The notes beneath the pieces were generated by a model, which made no database searches, had not been told where the DNA came from, and was given only the letters and a program-made list of their open reading frames with translations. The position numbers and the translations under genes were made by a program. From Chryseobacterium indologenes (GTDB lineage Bacteria; Bacteroidota; Bacteroidia; Flavobacteriales; Weeksellaceae): 64,000 nt of DNA. Positions 32,649 through 42,250 of this stretch are shown piece by piece. Where the stretch lies: NCBI GenBank assembly GCA_001013295.1, contig LAZY01000006.1:1-64000 (forward strand). The letters run 5' to 3'. Position 1 is the stretch's first letter; each line of letters starts with the position of its first letter.

Positions 32649-35183
32649 ATGGATTATAAGTTTTCACAAGGTTTGAGCCAGGTGTTCAAACAAAGCAAAA
32701 GCGAAGCTAAGAGGCTGAAAAGTGAATTTCTTAATACAGAACATCTACTTTTAGGTATTATAAAAACGGAAAACTCTGCTAAAGAAATCCTTCAAAACCT
32801 CAATGCGGATTTAACACAAATCAGAAGAAAAATTGAAACTTTAAATACAGCAAGTCTAAATCCAATTTCTGAGGAGGTTACCAATATTTCTTTCACCAAG
32901 ATGGCAGATCATGCTATTAAACGTGCAGAGCTAGAATGTCGTCAATATAAGAGCAATGAAATTAATACCGTTCACCTGCTTTTAGGCATTCTATATAAAT
33001 ATGAGGATCCTACTTCAAATATTCTGGGAGCTTACGACATCGACTACGAAGGAGTTTCAAGAGAATACCAGACGATGCTTAAAAATTCCGGGCAGTCACC
33101 ACAGATGAGTGCTTATGATGACGATGATGAAAGAGAGGAATTTGAGCAAATGAGAAAGCCTACAGGAAATTTAGGCTCAGCGAAAAGCAAAACCCCTACA
33201 TTGGACAACTTTGGTAGAGATTTAACTTCTTTGGCCAGAGATGGAAAATTGGATCCTGTGATCGGTCGTGAAAAAGAAATTGAGAGAGTTTCTCAGATCT
33301 TATCCCGAAGAAAGAAAAACAACCCACTTCTTATCGGGGAGCCTGGAGTTGGTAAATCTGCGATTGCGGAAGGTCTTGCTTTAAGAATTCAACAGAAAAA
33401 GGTATCAAGAGTTCTTTACGGAAAACGAGTGATCACTTTGGATCTTGCAAGTTTAGTTGCGGGAACCAAATACCGTGGTCAGTTTGAAGAAAGAATGAAG
33501 GCGATTATGACCGAGCTGGAGAAAAACAGAGATGTCATCTTATTCATTGATGAGCTCCACACCATTGTAGGTGCAGGAAGTTCTACAGGAAGTTTAGATG
33601 CCTCCAATATGTTTAAACCTGCTTTGGCAAGAGGAGAAATTCAATGCATCGGGGCCACTACACTGGATGAATACCGTCAGTATATTGAAAAGGACGGCGC
33701 TTTGGAAAGAAGATTCCAGAAAGTAATGGTGGAACCTACTTCTATTGACGAAACCATTCAGATCCTGAATCAGATCAAAGATAAGTATGAAGAGCATCAC
33801 AATGTAATTTATACTCCGGAAGCCATTGCAGCGTGTGTCAATCTGACATCAAGATATATTACAGACCGTTTCTTACCGGATAAGGCGATTGATGCCATGG
33901 ATGAAGCAGGTTCAAGAGTATATATCAAGAACATGAAAGTTCCTACTGAGATCATTGATTTTGAAAAGAAAATCGAAGATATTAAGGAATTGAAACAAAA
34001 AGCGGTAAAAGCTCAGGATTATCTTGAGGCAAGAAAGCTTAAGGATGAAGAGGAACGTCTTCAGATGGAACTGAATGCAGCTCAGGAGAAATGGGATAAA
34101 GATGTAAAAGAGAAAAAAGAAACCGTAACGGAAGAAAATGTAGCGGAAGTGGTTTCTATGATGAGTGGAGTTCCTGTAACGAAAGTGGGCAAAAATGAGC
34201 TTGATAAATTAGCTCAGATGGATGAAAAACTGAACGGAAAAGTAATCGGTCAGGAAGACGCTGTGAAGAAAGTTGTTAAAGCAATTCAAAGAAACAGAGC
34301 CGGTCTTAAAGATCCTAACCGTCCGATTGGTACCTTTATTTTCCTTGGAACAACCGGGGTTGGTAAAACGGAGCTTGCCAAAGTAATGGCGAGAGAACTC
34401 TTCGAATCTGACGAGTCTCTGATCCGAATCGACATGAGTGAATACATGGAGAAATTTGCCGTATCAAGATTGGTAGGAGCGCCTCCGGGATATGTAGGAT
34501 ACGAAGAAGGAGGTCAGCTGACTGAAGCGGTAAGAAGAAAACCTTATGCTGTGGTTCTTTTGGATGAGATTGAAAAAGCTCACCCGGATGTATTCAATAT
34601 CTTGTTACAGATTCTTGATGAAGGACACGTAACCGACAGTTTAGGTAGAAAAATCGACTTCAGAAATACCATCATTATTCTGACTTCCAACATCGGAACA
34701 AGAGATCTTAAAGATTTCGGAGATGGTGTAGGATTTGGAACTTCAGCGAAGAAAACGACTTCAGACTCAAGAGCGAGAAGTACGATTGAAAATGCCCTTA
34801 AAAAAGCATTTGCACCTGAATTCTTAAACAGAATTGATGATATTGTGATCTTCAACTCTCTTGTACAGGACGACATCAAGAAAATCATTGATATTGAACT
34901 GAACAAACTTTATGGCAGACTTGAAAAACTAGGATATAAAGTAGAATTGACAGAAGAAGCAAAAGACTTTATTTCTGAAAAAGGATGGGATAAAGACTTC
35001 GGTGCAAGACCATTGAAGAGAGCCATCCAGAAGTACATTGAGGATTTACTGGCAGAAATGCTTGTGAATAAACAACTGAACGAAGGAGAAACTGTAGTTC
35101 TTGACCTTAATGAGGCGAAAGACGGGTTGGTTGGTAAAACGCAGAAAGCGAAGAAAACAACTGAAAAGTCGTCTCAATCATAA
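32649..35183 (+). CDS. clpC: ATP-dependent Clp protease ATP-binding subunit ClpC
   Basis: The start at ATG 32649 (MDYKFSQGLSQVFKQSKSEA) is preferred over 32637, giving 844 residues. Order of parts: Clp N-domain double repeat (residues 1-145), first AAA+ module with Walker A GEPGVGKS near 230, UVR-type middle region (EDIKELKQKAVKAQDYLEARKLKDEE near 425-460), and second AAA+ module with GTTGVGKT near 567 and a ClpP-docking type end. ClpC unfolds damaged proteins for ClpP. The short middle domain distinguishes it from ClpB. Monocistronic with a strong terminator; an 18-bp palindrome precedes it. Confidence 0.96.
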   Translation: MDYKFSQGLSQVFKQSKSEAKRLKSEFLNTEHLLLGIIKTENSAKEILQNLNADLTQIRRKIETLNTASLNPISEEVTNISFTKMADHAIKRAELECRQYKSNEINTVHLLLGILYKYEDPTSNILGAYDIDYEGVSREYQTMLKNSGQSPQMSAYDDDDEREEFEQMRKPTGNLGSAKSKTPTLDNFGRDLTSLARDGKLDPVIGREKEIERVSQILSRRKKNNPLLIGEPGVGKSAIAEGLALRIQQKKVSRVLYGKRVITLDLASLVAGTKYRGQFEERMKAIMTELEKNRDVILFIDELHTIVGAGSSTGSLDASNMFKPALARGEIQCIGATTLDEYRQYIEKDGALERRFQKVMVEPTSIDETIQILNQIKDKYEEHHNVIYTPEAIAACVNLTSRYITDRFLPDKAIDAMDEAGSRVYIKNMKVPTEIIDFEKKIEDIKELKQKAVKAQDYLEARKLKDEEERLQMELNAAQEKWDKDVKEKKETVTEENVAEVVSMMSGVPVTKVGKNELDKLAQMDEKLNGKVIGQEDAVKKVVKAIQRNRAGLKDPNRPIGTFIFLGTTGVGKTELAKVMARELFESDESLIRIDMSEYMEKFAVSRLVGAPPGYVGYEEGGQLTEAVRRKPYAVVLLDEIEKAHPDVFNILLQILDEGHVTDSLGRKIDFRNTIIILTSNIGTRDLKDFGDGVGFGTSAKKTTSDSRARSTIENALKKAFAPEFLNRIDDIVIFNSLVQDDIKKIIDIELNKLYGRLEKLGYKVELTEEAKDFISEKGWDKDFGARPLKRAIQKYIEDLLAEMLVNKQLNEGETVVLDLNEAKDGLVGKTQKAKKTTEKSSQS

Positions 35184-35207
35184 GACAATAAATAATTTAA
35201 TGATAAC

Positions 35208-35243
35208 AAAAGCATCGGAAATTTTACTTCCGGTGCTTTTTTT
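35208..35243 (+). terminator. Rho-independent terminator of clpC
   Basis: A 13-bp stem (35208-35220 with 35228-35240, one T-G pair), 7-nt loop, then T7. The right arm is identical to that of the terminator at 36301. Confidence 0.9.
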
Positions 35244-35337
35244 AATCCATTCAAAACAACAAGTTTATTTTTTTCACCAAATAAGGATTAATTGATAATT
35301 TTTTTTAATTTTATCAAACATTAAAATCAAAATAATA

Positions 35338-35715
35338 ATGAAAAAAGCAATTTTACTTTTAAGTATTCCTTTACTTAGTATTATTTCCTGCACCAATGAA
35401 ACTTTAGCCACCAATGGTAACCATCCGGAAATTTCAAAACCGGAAGCGGTACAAAGGTTCAACACCGCCATGAAAACCGTTGTGCTGGAAAAAGAACCCG
35501 CTTCGGTATCACGAACAAACTCTATGGAGCTTAGTGATTACAAGAAAGATAAGCTTATTCCTGCCGCAAAGGAACTGATTGCATCTACGGGCGTTTCTGC
35601 ACGAGAAATTGAAAGACAGACCGGAGGTGACCGAGAAAAAATATTAACCTGGGCAGTACAGGTCTACGGAGATTACAACAAATTGATCAATCAGAACAAC
35701 AAATCTAAAAACTAA
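35338..35715 (+). CDS. Hypothetical lipoprotein (125 aa)
   Basis: Lipoprotein signal MKKAILLLSIPLLSIISC with Cys18 as likely lipidation site. The mature part is charged and helical, with KKDKLIPAAKELIASTGVSAREIERQTGGDREKILTWAVQVYGDYNKL. No family recognised. It is 6 bp upstream of the next secreted-protein gene, and both lie between two near-identical terminators, so they form a two-gene unit. Confidence 0.68.
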   Translation: MKKAILLLSIPLLSIISCTNETLATNGNHPEISKPEAVQRFNTAMKTVVLEKEPASVSRTNSMELSDYKKDKLIPAAKELIASTGVSAREIERQTGGDREKILTWAVQVYGDYNKLINQNNKSKN

Positions 35716-35721
35716 AAAATC

Positions 35722-36270
35722 ATGAAAAAGTTATTTTTATTTGCGGCATCTCTTCTTTCTTACGGTCTTTCTGCTCAAGCCGGACAAAGTATTTATATAC
35801 AAAATTACAGTAAATTCAACGTAGAGTTTAACCTTGTAAGATCAAACTCTGCCAATACGATAGGAAATTGCAGCCCATATGTGGAGTCTGCTAATACTAC
35901 GGGGCCGTTGAAACTTATTCATTCCCCTGATTATGGCTCTACCCCCGCTGAAGCTTTTTACAAGGACTTCAATTCTGCAACGGCTCCTAATACCAATTAT
36001 CCTGATACTCCTACCATAGATGCCTGGTCAATCAATGGTGCCTATCCGGCAACACCTACTCCATTGCCTCCTCTTTTCAATAATGCCACAAGCTGGACTG
36101 AAATCAAGTTTACGCTTTATGATCAGGCGGGAACCAATGTCGGAGGATTTTATAAAATGGGACAAATGTGTAATGGTCCTCTTATTCCGGATATGAACGG
36201 CTATGCCAATGCTCCCGTTCATGGCAAATGGTTTACCATGGGCGGCTCGGTATGGGCGATCATTCAATAA
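35722..36270 (+). CDS. Secreted hypothetical protein (182 aa)
   Basis: Signal peptide MKKLFLFAASLLSYGLSAQ followed by a Pro/Thr/Asn-rich mature part beginning QSIYIQNYSKFNVEFNLVRSNS. Two cysteines (NCSPYV, QMCNGP) may form a disulfide. The first strand resembles beta-sandwich proteins, but no family is recognised. Forms a unit with the lipoprotein gene 6 bp upstream. Exported; role unknown. Confidence 0.68.
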   Translation: MKKLFLFAASLLSYGLSAQAGQSIYIQNYSKFNVEFNLVRSNSANTIGNCSPYVESANTTGPLKLIHSPDYGSTPAEAFYKDFNSATAPNTNYPDTPTIDAWSINGAYPATPTPLPPLFNNATSWTEIKFTLYDQAGTNVGGFYKMGQMCNGPLIPDMNGYANAPVHGKWFTMGGSVWAIIQ

Positions 36271-36300
36271 ACATAAGCTCCTTTTAAGATAATGCAATAA

Positions 36301-36336
36301 AAAAGCACTGGAAATAATTCCGGTGCTTTTCATTTT
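36301..36336 (+). terminator. Rho-independent terminator
   Basis: A 13-bp stem, 36301-36313 with 36318-36330, with one T-G pair and a 4-nt loop, and a T-rich tail. Confidence 0.85.
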
Positions 36337-36387
36337 TTATAAATTCGAGATACTCGTTCTGGTATCATTAAATTAAAGGAAGCCTTC

Positions 36388-36915
36388 TTACAATCCCACG
36401 ACAAAACCGATATTAGGAACCAATCCGCTAGAGAACACACTCGATCTTTCTTTCCAAAGTACATTATACATCAATCCCAATTGCATAAAAGAATTGTTCC
36501 CAATCCTTTGCATATAACCTCCTCCCAAATAGAGGGCATTTTCTTCTCTAGTCTCTTTATAATCGAAAAATTTGTCTTTATAATTGATAAAATAATGCTG
36601 AAAATTAGCACTCAGGAAAAATGATCTTGCAAAATAATAATTGGCAAACGGGCCTACTCCAAACATGGTGGACGAATGATAATCAGAGGTTTGCCATGTG
36701 ACGCTGCCGGCTACTCCTCCTTCAAGATCATCGGTAAGTCTGTACCCCACTCTTGGTGAAGCCTGCAGGCTAAATGAGCTGTTGCTCCCAAATCCTAAAC
36801 CAATTCCGCCTCCGAAGGTCCAACGGTTATTCCCCTGCGAGGGCGTCCCTACTGAAACCTGAGAAAATACTGATCCTGAGACGATCAGCATCATGGAAAT
36901 AATAAACTTTTTCAT
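36388..36915 (-). CDS. Outer-membrane beta-barrel protein
   Basis: A 175-residue protein with signal peptide MKKFIISMMLIVSGSVFSQ and alternating hydrophobic/polar strands rich in Gly, Tyr and Phe: FGGGIGLGFGSNSSFSLQAS, PRVGYRLTDDLEGGVAGSVTW, GVGPFANYYFARSFFLSANFQHYF, and a final SGLVPNIGFVVGL. The last residues are a typical barrel closing strand. About eight strands fit this length, as in OmpW/OmpX-like barrels. Function unknown. Monocistronic and divergent from mnmA. Confidence 0.82.
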   Translation of the reverse strand: MKKFIISMMLIVSGSVFSQVSVGTPSQGNNRWTFGGGIGLGFGSNSSFSLQASPRVGYRLTDDLEGGVAGSVTWQTSDYHSSTMFGVGPFANYYFARSFFLSANFQHYFINYKDKFFDYKETREENALYLGGGYMQRIGNNSFMQLGLMYNVLWKERSSVFSSGLVPNIGFVVGL

Positions 36916-37047
36916 ATATAGATCTTTATTTGGTTTTAAAATGATGCCCTCTTTTTAGGCGTGAAAAAACGTTAGTAATGACTTTTGATATTAAAATCGT
37001 TTTTATCAATGTTTAAAAATATGGTTTTTTTACGACTTTTTTAGTTG

Positions 37048-37055
37048 TATTTTTG
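37048..37055 (+). promoter_or_regulatory. -7 promoter box of mnmA
   Basis: TATTTTTG, exact TAnnTTTG match, 49 bp before ATG 37105. It lies inside the longest open frame from 37045, so the start must be downstream. Confidence 0.65.
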
Positions 37056-37104
37056 CCGCATCAAACTAAGAACTCCCGTTAAGAGTTTCGTAAAATTGAA
37101 AAAA

Positions 37105-38292
37105 ATGAAAATAGTAGTAGGCCTCTCCGGAGGTGTAGATTCAAGCGTTACAGCTTATTTGCTGCAGCAGCAAGGCCATGAAGTAGTGGCTTTGTTTATG
37201 AGAAACTGGAATGATGCTTCGGTAACATTGGAAGATGAATGTCCCTGGATAGAGGACAGTAATGATGCCCTTATGGTAGCACAAAAGCTTGGAATTCCTT
37301 TCCAGGTGATCGACATGAGTGAGCTTTACAAGGAACGTATCGTAGATTATATGTTCGATGAATATCAGAAAGGAAGAACTCCGAACCCTGATGTTTTGTG
37401 TAACAGAGAAGTAAAATTCGATGTTTTCATGAAGACGGCAATGTCTCTAGGTGCTGATAAGGTAGCCACAGGACATTATGCAATAGTAAACTCCACTTTT
37501 GACGAAAACGGTAAGGAAATTTTCCATCTTCTGGCCGGGAAAGACAATAATAAGGATCAGTCTTATTTCCTTTGCCAGCTGAGCCAGGATCAATTGTCAA
37601 AAGCCTTATTCCCTATCGGAGAGCTTACAAAACCTCAGGTAAGAGAGATTGCAAAGGAGATTGGTTTGGTAACCGCTGACAAAAAAGATTCTCAGGGATT
37701 ATGTTTCATCGGAAAAGTGAGCCTTCCTCAGTTTTTACAACAGCAATTGAAACCGAATGAAGGAGAAATCGTAGAAATTTTCAAAGATTCACCTTTGTTT
37801 GCTGAAGAACAGCCTGCATTTTCATCCAAAGAAGAAGAACTGGAATTCCTTTCAAGGAAAATCAATTATAAAAAAACTGACGGAAAGGTAATCGGAAAGC
37901 ACCAGGGAGCTCAATTTTTCACGATCGGTCAAAGTAAAGGCCTTGGGATTGGAGGTCATAAAGAAAGCTGTTTTATCGTCTCCAGAGATATGGAAAACAA
38001 CATCCTTTTTGTAGGAGAAGGAAACCACTTCCCGGGACTTTTCAAAAAAGCTTTAAAAATTGACAATACAGAACTCCACTGGGTACGTGAAGATATGAGG
38101 CTTCAAAATGGTGAATCAATGGAAGTTATGGCCAGATTCAGATACAGACAGCCTTTGCAGAAAGCAACACTTTACCAGTTTGAAGATGCTTTTTATGTAG
38201 AGTTCGATGAACCTCAGTCTGCGATTGCTGAAGGACAGTTTGCGTCATGGTATATTGACGAGGAACTTATCGGAAGCGGTGTCATTTCGTAA
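37105..38292 (+). CDS. mnmA: tRNA-specific 2-thiouridylase MnmA
   Basis: The start is ATG 37105 ([20 protein letters not shown]); the frame open from 37045 crosses the -7 box. The 395-residue enzyme adds sulfur to U34 of tRNA-Lys, -Glu and -Gln. The PP-loop SGGVDSS begins at residue 8. Catalytic Cys99 lies in [13 protein letters not shown] and Cys200 in DSQGLCFIG, matching the two-cysteine mechanism. The length is slightly above E. coli MnmA (368) because of an insertion around residues 215-260. Its own terminator follows. Confidence 0.96.
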   Translation: MKIVVGLSGGVDSSVTAYLLQQQGHEVVALFMRNWNDASVTLEDECPWIEDSNDALMVAQKLGIPFQVIDMSELYKERIVDYMFDEYQKGRTPNPDVLCNREVKFDVFMKTAMSLGADKVATGHYAIVNSTFDENGKEIFHLLAGKDNNKDQSYFLCQLSQDQLSKALFPIGELTKPQVREIAKEIGLVTADKKDSQGLCFIGKVSLPQFLQQQLKPNEGEIVEIFKDSPLFAEEQPAFSSKEEELEFLSRKINYKKTDGKVIGKHQGAQFFTIGQSKGLGIGGHKESCFIVSRDMENNILFVGEGNHFPGLFKKALKIDNTELHWVREDMRLQNGESMEVMARFRYRQPLQKATLYQFEDAFYVEFDEPQSAIAEGQFASWYIDEELIGSGVIS

Positions 38293-38340
38293 TAAGGATT
38301 CAACAGGAAAATAAAGAGTAATAACAACTCAAGATATAAT

Positions 38341-38376
38341 AAGCCCGAAGCAACTTTGTTTCGGGTTTCTTTTTTT
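38341..38376 (+). terminator. Rho-independent terminator of mnmA
   Basis: A 10-bp stem, 38344-38353 with 38356-38365 (CCCGAAGCAA with TTGTTTCGGG), then TTTCTTTTTTT. Confidence 0.85.
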
Positions 38377-38382
38377 GATGTA

Positions 38383-38736
38383 TTAGTATTTTATTTTATT
38401 CTTGAAATGAGGTAATATAAATAACAGGGTTACAATACTCTCTCCTATTAATATCATCGCTAAAAAACCTATGGGCTTTTCTAAATGTATTCCTCTTATC
38501 AGCTTTATGATGCCAAGCAAAAAGATGAACAGCGTATAATAGCAAGTCGTTTTTGAAATGCTTTCTTTGAATGATTTTAAGATAAAAACGGAAAGATAAA
38601 ATCCGAGTATAAGGACTAAATAAAACTTTAGGAATTCCGGGCCTTTTATGGTGATCGGATTCAAGGTTCTGCATTCTCCGGCAAGCCATAGAAAACTGAT
38701 CCCGACCGGAATGAAATGAATGATTAGTTTTTTCAT
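38383..38736 (-). CDS. Small integral membrane protein (117 aa), unknown family
   Basis: Four predicted membrane helices: LIIHFIPVGISFLWLAG, FLKFYLVLILGFYLSVFIL, CYYTLFIFLLGIIKLI and FLAMILIGESIVTLLFILP. No family recognised with confidence; DoxX-like or DUF4345-like proteins have a similar four-helix outline. It lies 27 bp downstream of the Gly/Cys-tailed membrane protein gene and is probably co-transcribed with it. Confidence 0.65.
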   Translation of the reverse strand: MKKLIIHFIPVGISFLWLAGECRTLNPITIKGPEFLKFYLVLILGFYLSVFILKSFKESISKTTCYYTLFIFLLGIIKLIRGIHLEKPIGFLAMILIGESIVTLLFILPHFKNKIKY

Positions 38737-38763
38737 GATGATTATTTTTTAAAGTGATCTTTT

Positions 38764-39492
38764 TTATCCGCCACAGCCTCCGCAACCGCCACAGCCTCCT
38801 CCACAACCACCGCCACCACAGCTGCTTCCACCTCCGCTGCTACAACTACTGCCTCCACAACCTGTTCCTGAGTCACCATCTCTTTTATCGTTGCTAGTCT
38901 GGATCAGATTCATCACTAACCCAAAGAGGAAAGCAACAAATAATGAAATGAGTACTGAGGCCAGGGTGATGATCAGCTCACCAAGACAAGAAGTCAGCAG
39001 AAAAAGCACACCCAACAAGGGAATGATACGAAACTTCTTCCACCAATTGCTTTTGTCCGGTTTCTTCTCTTGCTGAAGCCAAATTTCCATTGGAGCATCA
39101 GCCTGAAATATCTCTTTATACCCTTTCAGCGTATCTGTAAACCAATGCTGATGTTTATGATTTTCATTGGCACCTCCTTTAGAAGGATGGTGATGTAAAG
39201 CCCTTTTCAAAATAGCCGGACAAAATTCTTCCCAGTAATTCTGGGTATAGATCAGGTGCATATGCCATACCTTATCTACTATTTTGCTTGGTGAAGCTCC
39301 GTTGGGAAGAATACAGCATAGATAAACAAATCTTTTGTATTCTTCGATGGCTTTTCGCGTAAAATCCAGACTCCAGTTTTCTTCTTTTGCCAGCTTTTTC
39401 GAAAAAGGAAAATCAGCATCAGGAGCGTCTAATGAAAATCCCTGAATTCTGTTCCAAAGGGACTCATCTTGTAATAACATTCTTGTTTCCAT
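38764..39492 (-). CDS. Glycine-rich-domain membrane protein with Gly/Cys repeat tail
   Basis: The start is set at ATG 39492 (METRMLLQDESLW), giving 242 residues; the longer version adds 13 residues. The N-terminal half has WHMHLIYTQNYWEEFCP, the W-H-x-H...Y...F-C pattern of the glycine-rich domain (DUF1399-like) family. Two adjacent hydrophobic helices follow (residues about 158-200), and the C-terminal 40 residues are almost entirely Gly, Ser and Cys, ending in GCGGCGGCGG-type repeats. Similar tails occur on TIGR04222-type membrane proteins. A role in metal binding or envelope display is possible but unproven. Confidence 0.7.
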   Translation of the reverse strand: METRMLLQDESLWNRIQGFSLDAPDADFPFSKKLAKEENWSLDFTRKAIEEYKRFVYLCCILPNGASPSKIVDKVWHMHLIYTQNYWEEFCPAILKRALHHHPSKGGANENHKHQHWFTDTLKGYKEIFQADAPMEIWLQQEKKPDKSNWWKKFRIIPLLGVLFLLTSCLGELIITLASVLISLFVAFLFGLVMNLIQTSNDKRDGDSGTGCGGSSCSSGGGSSCGGGGCGGGCGGCGGCGG

Positions 39493-39606
39493 TGTTCTAA
39501 CTTTTGTTTTTCTACTCAAATATCTGTGCATTTTGTAATATAAAAGTCTTTCAAAAGTCTTTTTTAGTATCGTAAAAATCTTAAATTAGTCTTATAAAAT
39601 CATAGT

Positions 39607-40503
39607 ATGAAAAAGGAAGATATACTTCATCTTGAGAAGCTGATGAATTTCCTTAGCCGGCAGTTTTTAAAGAAAAACCATTGGGAAGATATTACAAAAA
39701 CCGAATGGTCTTATATCTGTGCAGAGCTTAATGATCTTATTACCAACGATCATGCAGAGAAAGGAATCAAAAAAGCCCCGGATCTTCTGGGAAATAATTA
39801 TCTGTATGAACATCTGATCATCAATAAACTGAAAAGGTTCCATCAAAATGAAAAAGCAGTTCTAAGCAGACCCAATCTCGCCAAACTGAGCCTGATCGTC
39901 AAGGTTCTGGGGTATTCAAATTATATCGACTTCATCAATTCGAATACGGAATCATTCAATTTTAATGATCTGAGAATCGACATGGATAAGGTGAGTCTGA
40001 ATACAGCCCTTCTGGACCGTTTGGTGGGCTGCTGGTATTCTTATAACAGAAATCTTCCGGAGAACCCTACACAGGCAAAAGAAGACCGGATCTGGCGTTC
40101 TGCGATGGAGATCTATAAGTCTGAAACCACAGGAGAATATTTCATCGAAAGAAGTGGTGGTGATCATCATAAGTATTTCGGAAAGGTCACCGCCTATTCG
40201 GATTATGTTTTTATCATTATGAACAGTAATACGTTTATCCGGCAAAGGCATTTTATCTCGAGAATCAAGGACATTAAGGAAAAGCTAAAAAATCCGGAAT
40301 ATAAACTTCACGAACTTCATTTCATCAGTACCTGCATCAGCTTCAACCAGGAACCGATCGCCCTGTTTGAAATTTTCCGGAAAGCAGACCGAAAAACCTT
40401 TATTTCCGATTCTATCAGCCTTCCGATTGACAGTGATGAAATTCCGGAATCTATTTTAAAACAGCTTGAAGACACTGAATCTAACAGAATTGATTACAGG
40501 TAG
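39607..40503 (+). CDS. Conserved hypothetical protein (298 aa)
   Basis: No family recognised. The N-terminal 110 residues are helical (ILHLEKLMNFLSRQFLKKNHWEDITKTEW..., NYLYEHLIINKLKRFHQNEKAVLSRPNLAKLSLIVKVLGYSNYIDF). The second part is beta-rich, with LLDRLVGCWYSYNRNLP and GEYFIERSGGDHHKYFGKVTAYSDYVFIIM. The layout suggests a DNA- or ligand-binding helical start and a sensor-like beta domain, but that is a guess. It is divergent from the Gly/Cys-tailed gene with a 114-bp gap, so shared control is possible. Confidence 0.7.
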   Translation: MKKEDILHLEKLMNFLSRQFLKKNHWEDITKTEWSYICAELNDLITNDHAEKGIKKAPDLLGNNYLYEHLIINKLKRFHQNEKAVLSRPNLAKLSLIVKVLGYSNYIDFINSNTESFNFNDLRIDMDKVSLNTALLDRLVGCWYSYNRNLPENPTQAKEDRIWRSAMEIYKSETTGEYFIERSGGDHHKYFGKVTAYSDYVFIIMNSNTFIRQRHFISRIKDIKEKLKNPEYKLHELHFISTCISFNQEPIALFEIFRKADRKTFISDSISLPIDSDEIPESILKQLEDTESNRIDYR

Positions 40504-40650
40504 TTGAATACAGGATACGAGTTGTGAGATACAAGGAAAGAATATTGATTTTTGATGAGTGTTTTTAGAGCAGAATATTTTTTGAAATTTTTCTGTAACG
40601 AATTGGTAATCGCCATACTTACTGAGTAAATAACAATAAAAAATATCATT

Positions 40651-40863
40651 ATGAAAACTTCAACAACCCACAATCAGTATGTATTCGCCAATAATGTTCT
40701 GATCTTTATCGTATCTATGCTTTTAGGTTATAATATTTACCAGGAAATCTATCATCCGGAAAAATCACATCTTTTCCTCTGTGCTATATTAGTGGCTCTC
40801 ACCTCAGCTGCGGCAAGAAAATACGGAATGCCAAAAGAGCAAAGAACAAAGAATAAAGACTAA
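40651..40863 (+). CDS. Small membrane protein (70 aa), unknown
   Basis: A 70-residue protein with two hydrophobic segments (NNVLIFIVSMLLGYNIY and HLFLCAILVALTSAAA) and a basic tail (RKYGMPKEQRTKNKD). No family recognised. The ATG follows a 147-bp gap and a hairpin terminator lies behind it, which supports a real short gene. Confidence 0.6.
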   Translation: MKTSTTHNQYVFANNVLIFIVSMLLGYNIYQEIYHPEKSHLFLCAILVALTSAAARKYGMPKEQRTKNKD

Positions 40864-40887
40864 ACATCTGCATCTATTCACCTATCA

Positions 40888-40919
40888 ACCCGGAGCAATA
40901 CTGTTCCGGGTATATTTTT
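40888..40919 (+). terminator. Rho-independent terminator
   Basis: ACCCGGA (40888-40894) pairs with TCCGGGT (40905-40911), followed by ATATTTTT. Confidence 0.75.
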
Positions 40920-41024
40920 ACTAATCCTATGCCTGGAATACTTTTAGACTTTTAAAATCAATACTTTACGGAAATAATTAACTAATTTAATTGTTCCAAA
41001 TATGAACCCCTCAATGATCTTGCT

Positions 41025-42250
41025 ATGGAATATTATGAATTGTATGAAGTTTTGAAAAGCCATTTTGATTCTGTAAAAGAAACTATTGAGATCAAAGATT
41101 TAAACCTTACTATCGAATCCGTTCCTTTTGAAACAAAGGTTTCGGATCTGCTTCATGGTCCGGAAAATCAGGAGTGCCCCGTGCATCAGGAATCATTGAA
41201 AATCAACGAGAGTGCATACATGATTTATCACCACCTTCTGTAGACATTAAAGATTTTGATATAGCCTGTAATAAAAAGTTTGAATATTACATCCTTAAAA
41301 GAGCTGATATAGAAACTGCCGAAGGCTGTATCATCTTTTTCCATGGCCTAAATGAAAAGAAATGGGATAAATACCTTCCCTGGGCCTATGAGCTGGCACA
41401 AAAGACTCATAAAGCGGTCATTTTGTTTCCTATTGCCTTTCACATGGATCGTGCGGAAGCTATCTGGAGTGACCGGCATCATATGATGGAAATTGTGAAG
41501 TTCAGAAAGGGACAGTATCCGGAAAACACCCATTTTTCGTATGTAAATGCAGCCATAAGTTCCAGACTGGAAGCACATCCTCAGAGAATTTTCTGGTCAG
41601 GATTACAGACTTATTCAGATATTATTGAGGTCGTAAAGGAAATTAAAAACAACAGAATCAAAAGCATAGCTTCAAATGCTAGTCTTGATCTATTCGGATA
41701 TTCCATTGGTTCTTTCCTATCGATGATTATTAAAATGGCTAATCCTTATAGCTTCTTCACTCAATCTAAGGTTTTCTGTTTCTGTGGTGGGATGACCATT
41801 GACCGAATGTTTCCCATTTCCAAATACATTATGGATGCTCAGGCTACGATCAAAATGCAATCTGTCTTTACAGAGTTGCTGAGCTCTGATTTTAAGTTCG
41901 ATACCCGACTGAAACATTATCAGGATGATGATCTGCATCCCCAGGAAAGCTGGTTCAAGAAGATGCTCCGGTACAATTATTTTCAAAAGGAAAGGGAAGA
42001 AAGAATTCAGGAAATCCGGTCTCAGGTAAAAGCTTATGTTCTCGAAAAAGATACTGTTGCTCCGCCGATGGAAGCTCTGAATACTTTACAGGGAGGCTAC
42101 AGGAACATCAATGTAGAAGTTGAAATAAAAGATTTTCCCTTTGATTATTCTCATATGGTCCCTTTTCCACTCACTCATAAACACAAAACAGAAGTAACTG
42201 AAGCCTTTCACCAGTTTACAAAGTCTGCCAGTGATTTTTATGGCCAATAA
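41025..42250 (+). pseudogene. DUF6051 family protein, interrupted by a frameshift
   Basis: Two overlapping frames make one protein of about 408 residues. The first, from ATG 41025, gives the expected N-terminus (MEYYELYEVLKSHFD...) and ends in a stop near 41241. The second frame carries on with DLSPPSVDIKDFD, then FFHGLNEKKWDKYLPWAYELAQ, FPIAFHMDRAEAIW and LFGYSIGSFLSMI (an alpha/beta-hydrolase-like G-x-S-x-G). The switch is near 41217-41223, where one lost base in GCATACATGATTTATC would explain it. Whether this is a true mutation or a sequence error cannot be told. The family looks hydrolase-like but has no known function. Confidence 0.75.

Noticed and set aside
41174..41243. Programmed frameshift for the DUF6051 gene
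   Set aside because: No slippery heptamer or downstream structure is seen at the join; a plain indel explains it.
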